55,891 bases of DNA from Limiplasma sp958448555 (GTDB lineage Bacteria; Bacillota; Clostridia; Christensenellales; Aristaeellaceae): the NCBI GenBank assembly GCA_958448555.1, contig CAUDEL010000013.1, forward strand, positions 1-55,891, given 5' to 3'. Every line of letters begins with the position of its first letter. Position 1 is the stretch's first letter. The notes beneath the pieces are model-generated. The model was not told the DNA's origin and searched no databases. It worked only from the letters and a program-made list of their open reading frames with translations. Below are positions 25,791 through 33,910 of this stretch, in pieces. The position numbers were made by a program, and so were the translations under genes.

Positions 25791-26792
25791 TCAGCCCGCG
25801 GGAAACCACATCTCTTCTTCAATCGTCATTTCGCTGTCGTCCTGAATCAGGCCCATGATGCGCACATAATCCTCCCCCTGCGCCCATTCGGGCTGAAAGT
25901 TGTTTTCCGGCCTCGCGCTGGAGGTGAGCACCGGCATCAGCCGCAGCGTTACCCCCTGATACTTCCCGTCCTCAAAGCGCAAAACCGCCTGCGCGACCAC
26001 CGCATCAAAGGTGGTCATCTCATGTGTGCCGCCAAAGACGAGGTTTCCCAGACTCCAGAGGATCAGGCTTCCGCGCCGGAGCTCCACCCCCTGCACGCAG
26101 TGGGGATGCGTGCCCACTACGATATCCGCGCCGTGCTGGATGGCGTAGTCGGCCATGCGCCGCTGCGTCTGGTTGTGGGTGGGACTGTATTCCTTTCCCC
26201 AATGGAAGGAATAGATGATGGCGTCGCAGCCGGCTTTTTTGAGCGCCTGCAGGTCGTTGTATACGGGCATTTTGCGGTCCAGATAGACCGTTTCGCGGCA
26301 GCCCGCAAAGCCGATGCGGTAGCCGTTTACCTCCACCACCGAGCGGTAGGTATAGCCGCTGAAGCCGATGCCCGCCTCCTCCAGCGCGGCGCGCGTGCTT
26401 TCGCGGCCGCTGCGCCCGAAGTCGATGTAGTGATTGTTGGCAATGTTGACCTGCTCGATGCCGGCTTCCTTGAGGATGGCGGTATAGGCCGGGTCGCCCC
26501 GGAAGGTGAACTCCTTTGCGCTGGCGTGTCCTTCGGAATGGCTTTGCAGCACCGTTTCCAGGTTGACCAGGCTGATGTCGTCCGTGAGAAACGGCTCCGC
26601 GATCTTTTCAAAGCACCATCCGTAGCCCTTCTGCGCAATCATGGTATCGAAGGTCTGCGCATCGTCCTTCCACTCCTCCCGCGTTCCCAGCACGCAGTCG
26701 CCGCCAAGGGTGATGACCACCTCGTCCGCCAGCGCCCCCTGGATGGCGGGGAGCATGAGCAACACCAGAACAAGCCCTAGCATCCGTCGCAT
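25791..26792 (-). CDS. CapA/PgsA-type metallophosphatase-like exported protein
   Basis: A 333-aa exported protein with a signal peptide (~1-22, ending QGALA). The CapA calcineurin-like fold is marked by GDCVLG, NLETVL, NNHYIDFG, HWGKEY, GTHPHCVQ and SLGNLVFG, which hold the probable metal ligands. Family members are named for poly-gamma-glutamate synthesis, but lone CapA-like genes without pgsBC, as here, have no established role. It converges on the kinase gene, with 3 nt between stops. AGAGGAGG precedes the ATG. Confidence 0.9.
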   Translation of the reverse strand: MRRMLGLVLVLLMLPAIQGALADEVVITLGGDCVLGTREEWKDDAQTFDTMIAQKGYGWCFEKIAEPFLTDDISLVNLETVLQSHSEGHASAKEFTFRGDPAYTAILKEAGIEQVNIANNHYIDFGRSGRESTRAALEEAGIGFSGYTYRSVVEVNGYRIGFAGCRETVYLDRKMPVYNDLQALKKAGCDAIIYSFHWGKEYSPTHNQTQRRMADYAIQHGADIVVGTHPHCVQGVELRRGSLILWSLGNLVFGGTHEMTTFDAVVAQAVLRFEDGKYQGVTLRLMPVLTSSARPENNFQPEWAQGEDYVRIMGLIQDDSEMTIEEEMWFPAG

Positions 26793-26981
26793 TGCAAAAT
26801 CCTCCTCTGTACCGTCTTTATCTTATAAGATGGCGCTGAGGAGGGTTTGGTTTGCCCGGCCGGAAATTTTTTGAGCGGGATGCAGTGTGGAATGAATTTT
26901 GCCATATATAACATTTTTTTGCGCCGGGTATTCCGGCTTTGGAAATTTACACAGATTCCGATAAAATCATGAGAAACCCTC

Positions 26982-27010
26982 TTGCAAATCCGGGCGGACC
27001 GGCGTATACT
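26982..27010 (+). promoter_or_regulatory. Promoter of the MATE gene
   Basis: -35 TTGCAA, 17-bp spacer, -10 TATACT. The leader would be about 36 nt. Confidence 0.7.
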
Positions 27011-27052
27011 GTGCGCCTGTACAGTGACGATCTGGTAAAGGAGGGGACCAGG

Positions 27053-28408
27053 ATGGCCGCAGCGACTGTCAGGGACATGACCGAAGGCTCGCCTACGCGC
27101 CGCATCGTCGGATTTTTCTTTCCGCTGCTCTTTGGACTGCTGTTCCAGCAGGTCTACAACATGGTCGATACCATTGTCGTGGGCCGGTTTCTGGGGGTGA
27201 AGGCGCTGGCGGGCGTGGGCTCGACCGGCTCACTGAGCTTTCTGGTCCTGGGCTTTTGCATAGGGGTTTGCAACGGCTTTGCCATTCCCGTGGCCCAAAA
27301 GTTCGGGGAACGGGACTATCCCGGGCTCAAACGCTATGTGGTCAACGCCGTGATGCTGGCCGTCCTGTTTTCTCTGGTCATGACGGTGATCGTCTGCGCA
27401 CTGTGCCGTTCGCTGCTGGGCTGGATGAACACGCCCGCGGACATCATGGCCGACGCCTACGGCTATATCTTCGTCATCTTTCTGGGCATCCCGGTGGTGT
27501 TTGTTTACAACGTCCTGTTCAGCATCATCCGCTCCCTGGGCGACTCGCGCACGCCGGTGATGTACCTGGTGATCTGCTCGCTACTCAACGTGGCGCTGGA
27601 CCTGCTTTTTATTGTTGCCTTCGGCATGGGCGTCGCGGGCGCGGCGTGGGCGACGGTGCTGTCTCAGGCGGTGTCCTCGCTCCTGTGCGTGCGCTATATC
27701 CGTCATTGCGACCTGCTCATCCTCACCCGCCGCGACTGGCGGCTGGACAGGGACTGCGTGCAGAAGCTGATGGGCATGGGGGTGCCCACGGGGCTTCAAT
27801 ACTCCATTACGGCCGTGGGCTCCATCGTTTTGCAGGCGTCGGTCAACCTTCTCGGGTCCGGATATGTGGCCAGCGTGGCGGCGGGCAGCAAGGTCAGCCA
27901 GCTCTTCTGCTGCCCCTTTGACGCCCTGGGCAGCACCATGGCCACCTACGGCGGCCAGAACGTCGGCGCGGGCCGGCTGGAACGCATCGGAAAGGGCCTG
28001 AGAAGCTGCTCGGCGATCGGCATCGCCTATTCCATGATGGCCTTTGTGATCCTGAGCCTGTTTGGTGGCACATTGTCGCAGATGTTTGTGGATGCGGCGG
28101 AAGGCCGCGTCATTGAGGACTCGGCACGCTTTCTGGCCATCAATGCAGCGGCGTATATCCCTCTTGCGTTTGTCAACATCGTGCGCTTTCTGATTCAGGG
28201 GCTGGGCTTTACGCGGCAGGCCGTGTTTGCCGGCGTGCTGGAGATGATCGCCCGCGTCTTTGTCGGCGTGATGCTGGTGCCCGCGCTGGGCTATACAGCC
28301 GTATGTCTGGCCAACCCCGCCGCCTGGATCGCGGCCGACCTGTTCCTCTTCCCCGCCTACGCCTGGGCCATGCGCCGCCTGACGGCCCTGCGCGCGGCGG
28401 TCGCATGA
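27053..28408 (+). CDS. MATE-family efflux transporter
   Basis: A 451-aa protein with twelve predicted transmembrane helices in two related halves. It matches the MATE pattern at PLLFGLLFQQVYNMVDTIVVGRFLG and the repeat in the second half (VPTGLQYSITAVGSIVLQASVN). MATE proteins export organic cations or drugs against a sodium or proton gradient. The substrate is not predictable. Start 27053 follows AAGGAGGGG. It is a single-gene unit with its own promoter and terminator. Confidence 0.92.
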   Translation: MAAATVRDMTEGSPTRRIVGFFFPLLFGLLFQQVYNMVDTIVVGRFLGVKALAGVGSTGSLSFLVLGFCIGVCNGFAIPVAQKFGERDYPGLKRYVVNAVMLAVLFSLVMTVIVCALCRSLLGWMNTPADIMADAYGYIFVIFLGIPVVFVYNVLFSIIRSLGDSRTPVMYLVICSLLNVALDLLFIVAFGMGVAGAAWATVLSQAVSSLLCVRYIRHCDLLILTRRDWRLDRDCVQKLMGMGVPTGLQYSITAVGSIVLQASVNLLGSGYVASVAAGSKVSQLFCCPFDALGSTMATYGGQNVGAGRLERIGKGLRSCSAIGIAYSMMAFVILSLFGGTLSQMFVDAAEGRVIEDSARFLAINAAAYIPLAFVNIVRFLIQGLGFTRQAVFAGVLEMIARVFVGVMLVPALGYTAVCLANPAAWIAADLFLFPAYAWAMRRLTALRAAVA

Positions 28409-28421
28409 AAAAAGCCCCGTT

Positions 28422-28460
28422 GTCGGCAGTCTGAGGCGGCCAGGACGGACCGACTTTTTT
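28422..28460 (+). terminator. Terminator after the MATE gene
   Basis: GTCGG pairs with CCGAC at the base of a longer imperfect stem, followed directly by six T. Confidence 0.65.
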
Positions 28461-28496
28461 ACATGTTGTCGCTTTTGCGCGGGGCGCTTTTTCCGG

Positions 28497-28525
28497 TTGC
28501 AAACCCCGGCAATCTGTGGTAAAAT
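28497..28525 (+). promoter_or_regulatory. Promoter of the T-box-proS transcript
   Basis: -35 TTGCAA, 17-bp spacer, extended -10 TGG-TAAAAT. Transcription would start near 28532. Confidence 0.8.
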
Positions 28526-28531
28526 ACCCCC

Positions 28532-28810
28532 GTTCCCGGCCCCGCGCCGGAAACGCGCGAGGAACCGCGCGCCCCTCTTTCCGTGGCAAGAGAGCCGCCC
28601 CTTCGGCTGCGAGGGCGGTCACGGACGCGGCGCGCTTCCCGTCTTTGCGCTTCCTCGGCCAATCCCCGACGGCCCGCCCCCGATATCCGGCGCAAACAAA
28701 GGTGAAAACGCGCCCCGCCGCGTTTTAAGCCGGGTGGTACCGCGAAGGCTCCCTTCGTCCCAGCGCATGGCAATCGCCATGGCCGGGAGCATGGGAACCT
28801 GTTTTTTGTA
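28532..28810 (+). ncRNA. T-box leader (probable tRNA-Pro sensor)
   Basis: The conserved T-box GGGTGGTACCGCG is at 28732-28744. The bulge TGGT can pair with the ACCA end of tRNA-Pro. Stem III is visible just before it (AAAACGCG 28705-28712 with CGCGTTTT 28719-28726). The antiterminator closes with AGCC/GGCT (28728-28731, 28747-28750). The competing terminator region has GCTCCC/GGGAGC and ATGGC-AATC-GCCAT, then a run of six T (28802-28807). The specifier codon in stem I could not be assigned by eye. Uncharged tRNA should allow read-through into proS. Confidence 0.9.
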
Positions 28811-28837
28811 TCCGCACGAAGAAAGGAATGGCGCATC

Positions 28838-30286
28838 ATGGCGAAGGACACCGAAAAGAAGCAGGGCTTTGTGGAGCACATCACTCCGCGCGACGTCGAT
28901 TTTTCCCAGTGGTATACCGACGTGATTCTAAAGAGCGAGCTGGTCGACTACGCGCCGGTTCGCGGCTGCATGGTCATCCGCCCCTACGGCTTTGCCATCT
29001 GGGAGCGCATCAAGGAGCAGCTGGACCGCCGCTTCAAGGAAAGCGGCCATGAGAACGTCTACATGCCCATGCTTATCCCCGAAAGCCTGCTGCTCAAGGA
29101 GGCCGAACATGTGGAGGGCTTCGCGCCGGAGGTGGCGTGGGTCACCCAGGGCGGCAGCGAAAAGCTGCAGGAGCGTCTGGCGGTGCGCCCCACGAGCGAG
29201 ACGATTTTCTGCGCCATGTACTCCAAGTGGGTGGGCAGCTGGCGCGACCTGCCCATGAAGTACAACCAGTGGTGCAGCGTGATGCGCTGGGAAAAGAGCA
29301 CGCGTCCGTTCCTGCGCACCAGCGAGTTCCTCTGGCAGGAGGGCCACACCATCCACGCCACCGCGGAGGAGGCGCAGGAGGAGACCATGCGCATGCTGGA
29401 GATCTACCGCGAGGTGGCCGAGGACGAGCTGGCCATGCCGGTGCTCGTGGGCCGCAAGAGCGACAAGGAGAAGTTCGCCGGCGCGCGCGCGACCTACAGC
29501 ATGGAGGCCATGATGCAGGACGGCAAGGCCCTGCAGGCCGGCACCAGCCACAACTTCGGCACCAACTTCGCCGAGGCCTACAATATCCAGTACCTCAGCA
29601 AGGAGGGCAAGCTCACCTACGTCCATGAGACCAGCTGGGGCGTGTCCACCCGCCTCATCGGCGCCATCATCATGACCCACGGCGACGAGCGCGGCCTCAA
29701 GCTCCCCCCGCATATCGCGCCCATCCAGGCCGTCATCGTGCCCGTGGCCGCGCACAAGGGCGGCGTGATGGAGAAGTGCGCCGAGATCTACGATCAGCTC
29801 AAGGCCGCCGGCATCCGCGTCAAGCTCGACGACCGCGACACCCTCTCACCCGGCTTCAAGTTCAATGACTGGGAGCTCAAGGGCGTGCCGGTCCGCGTGG
29901 AGATCGGCCCGCGCGACGTGCAAAACGGCCAGTGCGTGGTGTTCCGCCGCGATACCTATGAAAAGCAAAGCGTTGCCCTCACGGAGCTTTCCGCCATGCT
30001 CCCCGCGCTCCTGGAGGACATCCAGCGCAACATGTACGCCCTGGCCGACGCCTTCCGCCAGACCCGCATCACCGACGTGCATGACATGGACGAGCTCACC
30101 CGCGCCGTGGACGGCGGCTTCGCCCGCGCCATGTGGTGCGGCGACCGCGCCTGCGAGGACAGGATCAAGGAGCTGACCGCCGCCTCCAGCCGCAACATGC
30201 CCTTCGACCAGACCCCCATCGGGGATACCTGCGTGTGCTGCGGCAAGAAGGCCGACAAGCTCATCTACTTCGCCCGTGCGTACTGA
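28838..30286 (+). CDS. proS: Prolyl-tRNA synthetase, short archaeal/eukaryotic-type
   Basis: Charges tRNA-Pro with proline. The 482-aa protein has class II motifs (MPMLIPE, RTSEFLWQEGHT, GDERGLKLPPHIAP) with no ~180-residue editing insertion between motifs 2 and 3. It carries the C-terminal zinc-binding-like extension (CGDRACED...CVCCGKKADKLIYFARAY) of the archaeal/eukaryotic form. This form is common in Clostridia. Expression is controlled by the T-box upstream. The HAD gene overlaps its end by 11 nt. Confidence 0.96.
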   Translation: MAKDTEKKQGFVEHITPRDVDFSQWYTDVILKSELVDYAPVRGCMVIRPYGFAIWERIKEQLDRRFKESGHENVYMPMLIPESLLLKEAEHVEGFAPEVAWVTQGGSEKLQERLAVRPTSETIFCAMYSKWVGSWRDLPMKYNQWCSVMRWEKSTRPFLRTSEFLWQEGHTIHATAEEAQEETMRMLEIYREVAEDELAMPVLVGRKSDKEKFAGARATYSMEAMMQDGKALQAGTSHNFGTNFAEAYNIQYLSKEGKLTYVHETSWGVSTRLIGAIIMTHGDERGLKLPPHIAPIQAVIVPVAAHKGGVMEKCAEIYDQLKAAGIRVKLDDRDTLSPGFKFNDWELKGVPVRVEIGPRDVQNGQCVVFRRDTYEKQSVALTELSAMLPALLEDIQRNMYALADAFRQTRITDVHDMDELTRAVDGGFARAMWCGDRACEDRIKELTAASSRNMPFDQTPIGDTCVCCGKKADKLIYFARAY

Positions 30287-30950
30287 CCGGCCCCCGGCGG
30301 GGGGCACGGCCCCCCGCGTCCGGCTGGTGCTGTGGGACTGGAACGGTACCCTGCTGGATGACCTGAACTACGCCATCGGCGTGCGCAACCGCACCTTTCC
30401 CGCCTTCGGCCTGCCGCGCATCGAAAGCGTTAACGAGTACCACCGCCAGTTCACCTTTCCCGTGCGCCGCTACTACGAGCGCGCCGGGGTGACGGAGGAG
30501 AATTTCGAGGCCGTGGCCCACGCCTGGATGGCCGAATACGTGCGCGGCTTTGATAGCGTGCCCCTGCACGGCGACGCCAGGGAGGCGCTCTCGCGCTTCG
30601 CGGCGGCGGGCGTGAGGCAGGCGGTGCTCTCGGCCACGCGCCGCGACATGCTGGAAAGCCAGATCTCCCGCTTTCCCATCCGGGGCTACTTCACCGACGT
30701 GCTGGGCCTTTCGGACATCTACGCCCGCAGCAAGGAGGCCGTGGGCCTGGCCTACCTGGCCGGCTGCGGCGTGCCCGCCGCCGCCACCCTCATGATCGGC
30801 GACACCCTCCACGACGCGGAGGTGGCCCGCGCCATGGGCACCAGATGCATTTTGGTCGCCCGCGGCCACCACAGCCGCGAAACGCTGCTCACCGCCGGCG
30901 TGCCGGTGGCCAATACCCTGCTGGAGGCGGCGGCGCTGGCCGGCTGCTGA
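30276..30950 (+). CDS. HAD-family phosphatase (phosphoglycolate phosphatase-like)
   Basis: A 224-aa cytoplasmic hydrolase with nucleophile motif D21WNGTLLDD, a helical cap, Ser/Thr motif (LSATRR), Lys (SKEAV) and the acidic motif GDTLHDAEVA. The second Asp of the usual DxD is Asn (DWN), a variant found in some HAD groups. Phosphoglycolate or nucleotide phosphates are possible substrates. GTG 30276 overlaps the end of proS, and a later start is possible. Confidence 0.82.
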   Translation: MRTDRPPAGGTAPRVRLVLWDWNGTLLDDLNYAIGVRNRTFPAFGLPRIESVNEYHRQFTFPVRRYYERAGVTEENFEAVAHAWMAEYVRGFDSVPLHGDAREALSRFAAAGVRQAVLSATRRDMLESQISRFPIRGYFTDVLGLSDIYARSKEAVGLAYLAGCGVPAAATLMIGDTLHDAEVARAMGTRCILVARGHHSRETLLTAGVPVANTLLEAAALAGC

Positions 30951-30965
30951 GAGAGGAGGATGCCC

Positions 30966-32672
30966 GTGAAACGGGTGCTTGCCTGCCTGCTGAGCGCGCT
31001 GGGCTGCTTTTTGAGCTGCGCGCTGCTGGGCTTCCCGGAGACGGGAGGTGTGCGCTTTTGTTGGGTGCTGCTGTGGGCGGTTTCATCGGTGGCCGGCCTG
31101 CGCTTCCTGCGCGTGCGCGACCGCCGCGCCATGGCGTGCTTCGGTGTCTTCGGCGCGCTGTTCGTGCTGGCGCTGGCGCTGGGCTACCGGCTGGAGGCTG
31201 CGGGGGAGACCGGCATCGACGGGCTGCTTTTGTCGCTGAGCGCGGCGCTGTGCCTGGGTCCCGCCGCGGGCTGGGCCGCGCTGTGGCTGGATGAGCGCAT
31301 GGCAGCGCTCGCCGTTTCCCCGGCCCGCGTTCCCCGGCATGCCCTGCTGGCCCCCATGACCCTGATGCTGCTGGCCTGGACGCCCATGCTGCTGGCCTTC
31401 TACCCCGGCATCCACGCCTACGACACCTTCGCCCAGATTCCCGAATACCTCTCGGGCAGCTTTTCGACCCATCACCCGCTGGCGCATACGCTGATGACCG
31501 GCTGGCTGTACGATCTGGGCGCGGCGCTGGGCAATCCGGCGTGGGGCATGCTTGCCTACTCCGTCCTGCAAATGCTGCTGCTGGCCTACGCCCTTGCGCG
31601 CGGGCTGGCCTTCCTCGCCGGGCGTGGCTGCCCGCGGTGGGTGCGGGTGGGGCTGTTGGCGCTGATGTGCCTCTCGCCCCAATACTCCCTGCACGCCCTG
31701 GGCTGCACCAAGGACATCCCCTTCGCCGCCCTCATGACGCTCTATACGCTGCGCCTCTACCGCGCCTTCTCCCAAAGGGAGCTGCTGCGCTCGCCCCGCT
31801 TCCTGGCGGGCACGGTGGCGGTGGGCGTGTTTGCGATGCTCTTTCGCAACAACGCGCCCTATGCCCTTTTGCTGCTCCTGTCCTTCGCCGTCTTTCTCGC
31901 CGGCCGTGGATTCAGGGCGCGCATGGCGGCGCTGCTGGCGGCTACGCTGCTGTTTTCCCTGGGCGCGGGCAAGGCCCTGCAGCTGGCCACGGACGCCCAG
32001 AGCGGGCTGGTCAACGAGATGCTCTCCATCCCCGCCCAGCAGCTCTCCCGCGTCTACGTTCGCCATCCCTCCGACACCGTCGCCGCGGAGATTGTCGAGT
32101 TCGTGCCCTATGCCGAAAAGTACAACGAGGCGCGCGCCGACCCCGTCAAGCTCCACCTCAAGGTCAGCCGTCCGGGCGAATTGTGGGGCTTTGTCAAGTT
32201 CTGGGGCCGGGAGCTGCTGCACTACCCCGTGGAGTACATCGACGCCTTCCTCCAGCAGTCCCGCGGCTACTGGTTTTTGGATGACACCCTCTTCACCCGC
32301 GACGTGGCCGCCATCTACCTGTGGTTCTATGACAACCTGGGCGTGGAGCAGACAAGTCTCCTGCCGGGGCTGCGGGAGGCGATGCTGACCCTCTTTGACC
32401 AAAACGCCTACCGCCGCGTGCCCCTGCTGTCCCTGCTCATCCAGCCCGCGCTTTATACGTGGCTCTGCCTTTTCGCCCTCGCCTGCGCCGTCCGCCGCCG
32501 CGACCGCGCGCTGGCCGCGGGCGCCCTGGCCGCCCTCTGCTACCTGTTCACCCTCTGCCTGGGCCCCCTGGTCGCCAACCGCTATGCCTTCTACCTCATC
32601 GCCGCCGCGCCGCTGCTGGTGGGGCTGATGTATAACCTGCCGAAAACTGGGAAGACTGGTTTGCGGAGGTGA
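30966..32672 (+). CDS. Polytopic membrane protein, DUF6020-like (GT-C glycosyltransferase-like)
   Basis: A ~568-aa protein with about twelve hydrophobic helices. An early loop contains FYPGIHAYDTFAQIPEYLSGSFSTHHPLAHTL, with the acidic/His pattern seen in the first loop of GT-C-type glycosyltransferases and of DUF6020 proteins. Another loop carries CTKDIPFAALMTLY. It may transfer sugars from lipid carriers to envelope polymers (inference from topology). GTG 30966 lies 6 nt from GAGGAGG, whereas ATG 30960 abuts it, so GTG is preferred. Confidence 0.65.
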   Translation: MKRVLACLLSALGCFLSCALLGFPETGGVRFCWVLLWAVSSVAGLRFLRVRDRRAMACFGVFGALFVLALALGYRLEAAGETGIDGLLLSLSAALCLGPAAGWAALWLDERMAALAVSPARVPRHALLAPMTLMLLAWTPMLLAFYPGIHAYDTFAQIPEYLSGSFSTHHPLAHTLMTGWLYDLGAALGNPAWGMLAYSVLQMLLLAYALARGLAFLAGRGCPRWVRVGLLALMCLSPQYSLHALGCTKDIPFAALMTLYTLRLYRAFSQRELLRSPRFLAGTVAVGVFAMLFRNNAPYALLLLLSFAVFLAGRGFRARMAALLAATLLFSLGAGKALQLATDAQSGLVNEMLSIPAQQLSRVYVRHPSDTVAAEIVEFVPYAEKYNEARADPVKLHLKVSRPGELWGFVKFWGRELLHYPVEYIDAFLQQSRGYWFLDDTLFTRDVAAIYLWFYDNLGVEQTSLLPGLREAMLTLFDQNAYRRVPLLSLLIQPALYTWLCLFALACAVRRRDRALAAGALAALCYLFTLCLGPLVANRYAFYLIAAAPLLVGLMYNLPKTGKTGLRR

Positions 32673-32677
32673 TTGAA

Positions 32678-32851
32678 ATGAGCCCCAAGGAGCTCATGTA
32701 CATCGAGGATGCGCTGGGCCATGAGACATTTTTGCAAAGCCAGTGCCGTCAGGCCGCGCAGGCGCTGAAAAACCCGGATCTCAAGGCGTATGTCAACCAG
32801 CTGGCCAGCCAGCACCAGCAGCTTTTCCAAAAGCTCTACGGCCTGATGTGA
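32678..32851 (+). CDS. Small coat-like protein
   Basis: A 57-aa helical protein (SPKELMYIEDALGHETFLQS...). The start follows an excellent GGAGGTGAT. It resembles the small partner encoded next to CotF-family spore coat proteins in Clostridia; the next gene encodes such a protein 14 nt away. Probably made in the mother cell during sporulation (inference). Confidence 0.7.
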   Translation: MSPKELMYIEDALGHETFLQSQCRQAAQALKNPDLKAYVNQLASQHQQLFQKLYGLM

Positions 32852-32865
32852 AGGGGGAATGCGGC

Positions 32866-33111
32866 ATGAACGACCAGGAAATCATGGAAAACCTGCTTCT
32901 GACCACCAAGGGCGCGTGCGACCTGTATCTGCACGGCACCATCGAGTCCGCGACGCAGAACGTGCACGCGGCCTTCGACCAGGCGCTGGGGGAGAGCTTG
33001 TGTATGCAGGAGGGCATCTATCAGAAGATGGCGGCCCAGGGCTGGTACCCCAGCGAGCAGGCCCAGCAGCAGCAGATCGACAAGGTGCGCGGCAAGTTCG
33101 CCAACGCCTGA
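32866..33111 (+). CDS. CotF-family spore coat protein
   Basis: An 81-aa protein matching the Coat F pattern: LLLTTKGACDLYLHGTIES, then YQKMAAQGWYPSEQA and repeated Gln. The start ATG 32866 follows AAGGGGG. Located in the outer coat of endospores in related species. It forms a pair with the 57-aa protein upstream and ends at a terminator. Confidence 0.85.
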   Translation: MNDQEIMENLLLTTKGACDLYLHGTIESATQNVHAAFDQALGESLCMQEGIYQKMAAQGWYPSEQAQQQQIDKVRGKFANA

Positions 33112-33128
33112 CGCTGCGCGCGTCCCAA

Positions 33129-33149
33129 AAGCCCGGTTCGGCCGGGCTT
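33129..33149 (+). terminator. Terminator-like hairpin after cotF-like gene
   Basis: Perfect AAGCCCGG/CCGGGCTT with a 5-nt loop. The tail (CAGTTTGTC) is the start of repeat copy C rather than a clean T-run; a near-identical hairpin with a true T-run lies on the other side of the repeat at 33320. Confidence 0.6.
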
Positions 33150-33154
33150 CAGTT

Positions 33155-33317
33155 TGTCGAAAAAGTCCGCCTACGGCGGGCTTTTTCGACAGATGCTTAA
33201 GAAATGTTTGCGCCCAGGGGCGCAAACTCCCCGCCCGCCCGGCAAAGCCGGGCGATACGAATCCACTTTGGAGGGCCTGCGGGCCCTCCAAACCTCCCGG
33301 AAAGTGTTTGTCAGCAG
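33155..33317 (+). repeat. Dispersed palindromic repeat, copy C (mosaic of four perfect hairpins)
   Basis: Consecutive hairpins: TGTCGAAAAAG/CTTTTTCGACA (33155-33191), GTTTGCGCC/GGCGCAAAC (33206-33227), CGCCCGGC/GCCGGGCG (33236-33254), and TTTGGAGGGCC/GGCCCTCCAAA (33267-33292). The 3' part (33281-33317) matches copy B. There is no coding potential and no transposase. Confidence 0.88.
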
Positions 33318-33319
33318 TC

Positions 33320-33343
33320 AGCCCGGCTCGTCCGGGCTTTTTT
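33320..33343 (+). terminator. Terminator at the end of repeat copy C
   Basis: AGCCCGG/CCGGGCT, loop CTCGT, then a T-run. Insulates rpsO from upstream transcription. Confidence 0.9.
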
Positions 33344-33357
33344 CTTTTGAAAAAGCG

Positions 33358-33386
33358 TTTACAAACCCTATGCGTCGTGGTAAAAT
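33358..33386 (+). promoter_or_regulatory. rpsO promoter
   Basis: -35 TTTACA, 17-bp spacer, extended -10 TGG-TAAAAT. Transcription would start near 33393. Confidence 0.85.
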
Positions 33387-33394
33387 AAAGAACG

Positions 33395-33488
33395 TGCGCA
33401 AAGCGCATGGAAAGGAACCGCGCCCTTGGCCCGCCGAAGGCCGACGGCCCGCTATGAGCGCGGCGATTACCACACGGCGGCCCCGCCG
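33395..33488 (+). other. Structured rpsO leader, possible S15 autoregulatory RNA
   Basis: The ~117-nt leader contains hairpin TGCGC-AAA-GCGCA (33395-33407), a helix CCGCGC/GCGCGG (33418-33423, 33458-33463) enclosing further GGCC pairs, and hairpin CGGCG-GCCC-CGCCG (33475-33488) just before the ribosome binding site. S15 represses its own translation through mRNA structures in several bacteria; whether this leader does so is inference. Confidence 0.4.
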
Positions 33489-33510
33489 CCAGTCTAAGGA
33501 GGCAAACCCC

Positions 33511-33765
33511 ATGGAAAAATCCGAGATCATCAAGACCTATGCCCGCCATGAAGGCGACACCGGCTCTCCCGAGGTGCAGATCGCGCTTCTGACCGAGCGC
33601 ATCAACCACCTCAACGAGCACCTCAAGATCAACAAGAAGGACCATCACAGCCGCCGCGGGCTGCTTCTGATGGTCGGTAAGCGTCGCGGCCTGCTGGACT
33701 ACCTCAAGAAGACCGATATCGAGAGCTACCGCAGCCTGATCGCCCAGTTGGGATTGAGAAAGTAA
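33511..33765 (+). CDS. rpsO: 30S ribosomal protein S15
   Basis: An 84-aa protein binding 16S rRNA early in small-subunit assembly. Family motifs are HEGDTGSPEVQIALLTERINHL, DHHSRRGLL and KRRGLLDYLKK. Start ATG 33511 has AAGGAGG 9 nt upstream. The order rpsO-pnp, as in many bacteria, is kept, with a terminator between the two. Confidence 0.98.
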   Translation: MEKSEIIKTYARHEGDTGSPEVQIALLTERINHLNEHLKINKKDHHSRRGLLLMVGKRRGLLDYLKKTDIESYRSLIAQLGLRK

Positions 33766-33783
33766 AGCCCTTTCGGATCACAA

Positions 33784-33825
33784 CCGCGCCCCGGCGGGCA
33801 TGCCCCGCCCAGCGCGGCTGTTTTT
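33784..33825 (+). terminator. Terminator between rpsO and pnp
   Basis: CCGCGC/GCGCGG outer arms and GGCGGG/CCCGCC inner arms, followed by TTTTT. Confidence 0.8.
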
Positions 33826-33910
33826 GCACAAGCGCGGAGGAGCCGCGCAAGCGTGGAAACGTCCCCGGCGGAGGTCGCGGGGCCGATGGAATGAGGAGTA
33901 GAGAAGAAGA

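Noticed and set aside
26793..26860. Promoter for the capA-like gene in the upstream AT-rich stretch (TATAAG)
   Set aside because: No -35 box at a suitable distance was found, so it is not listed as a feature.
33154..33510. Possible N-terminal extension of S15 through the repeat (reading SKKSAYGGLFRQ)
   Set aside because: S15 has a standard length from ATG 33511 with AAGGAGG, and the promoter lies between the repeat and that start.
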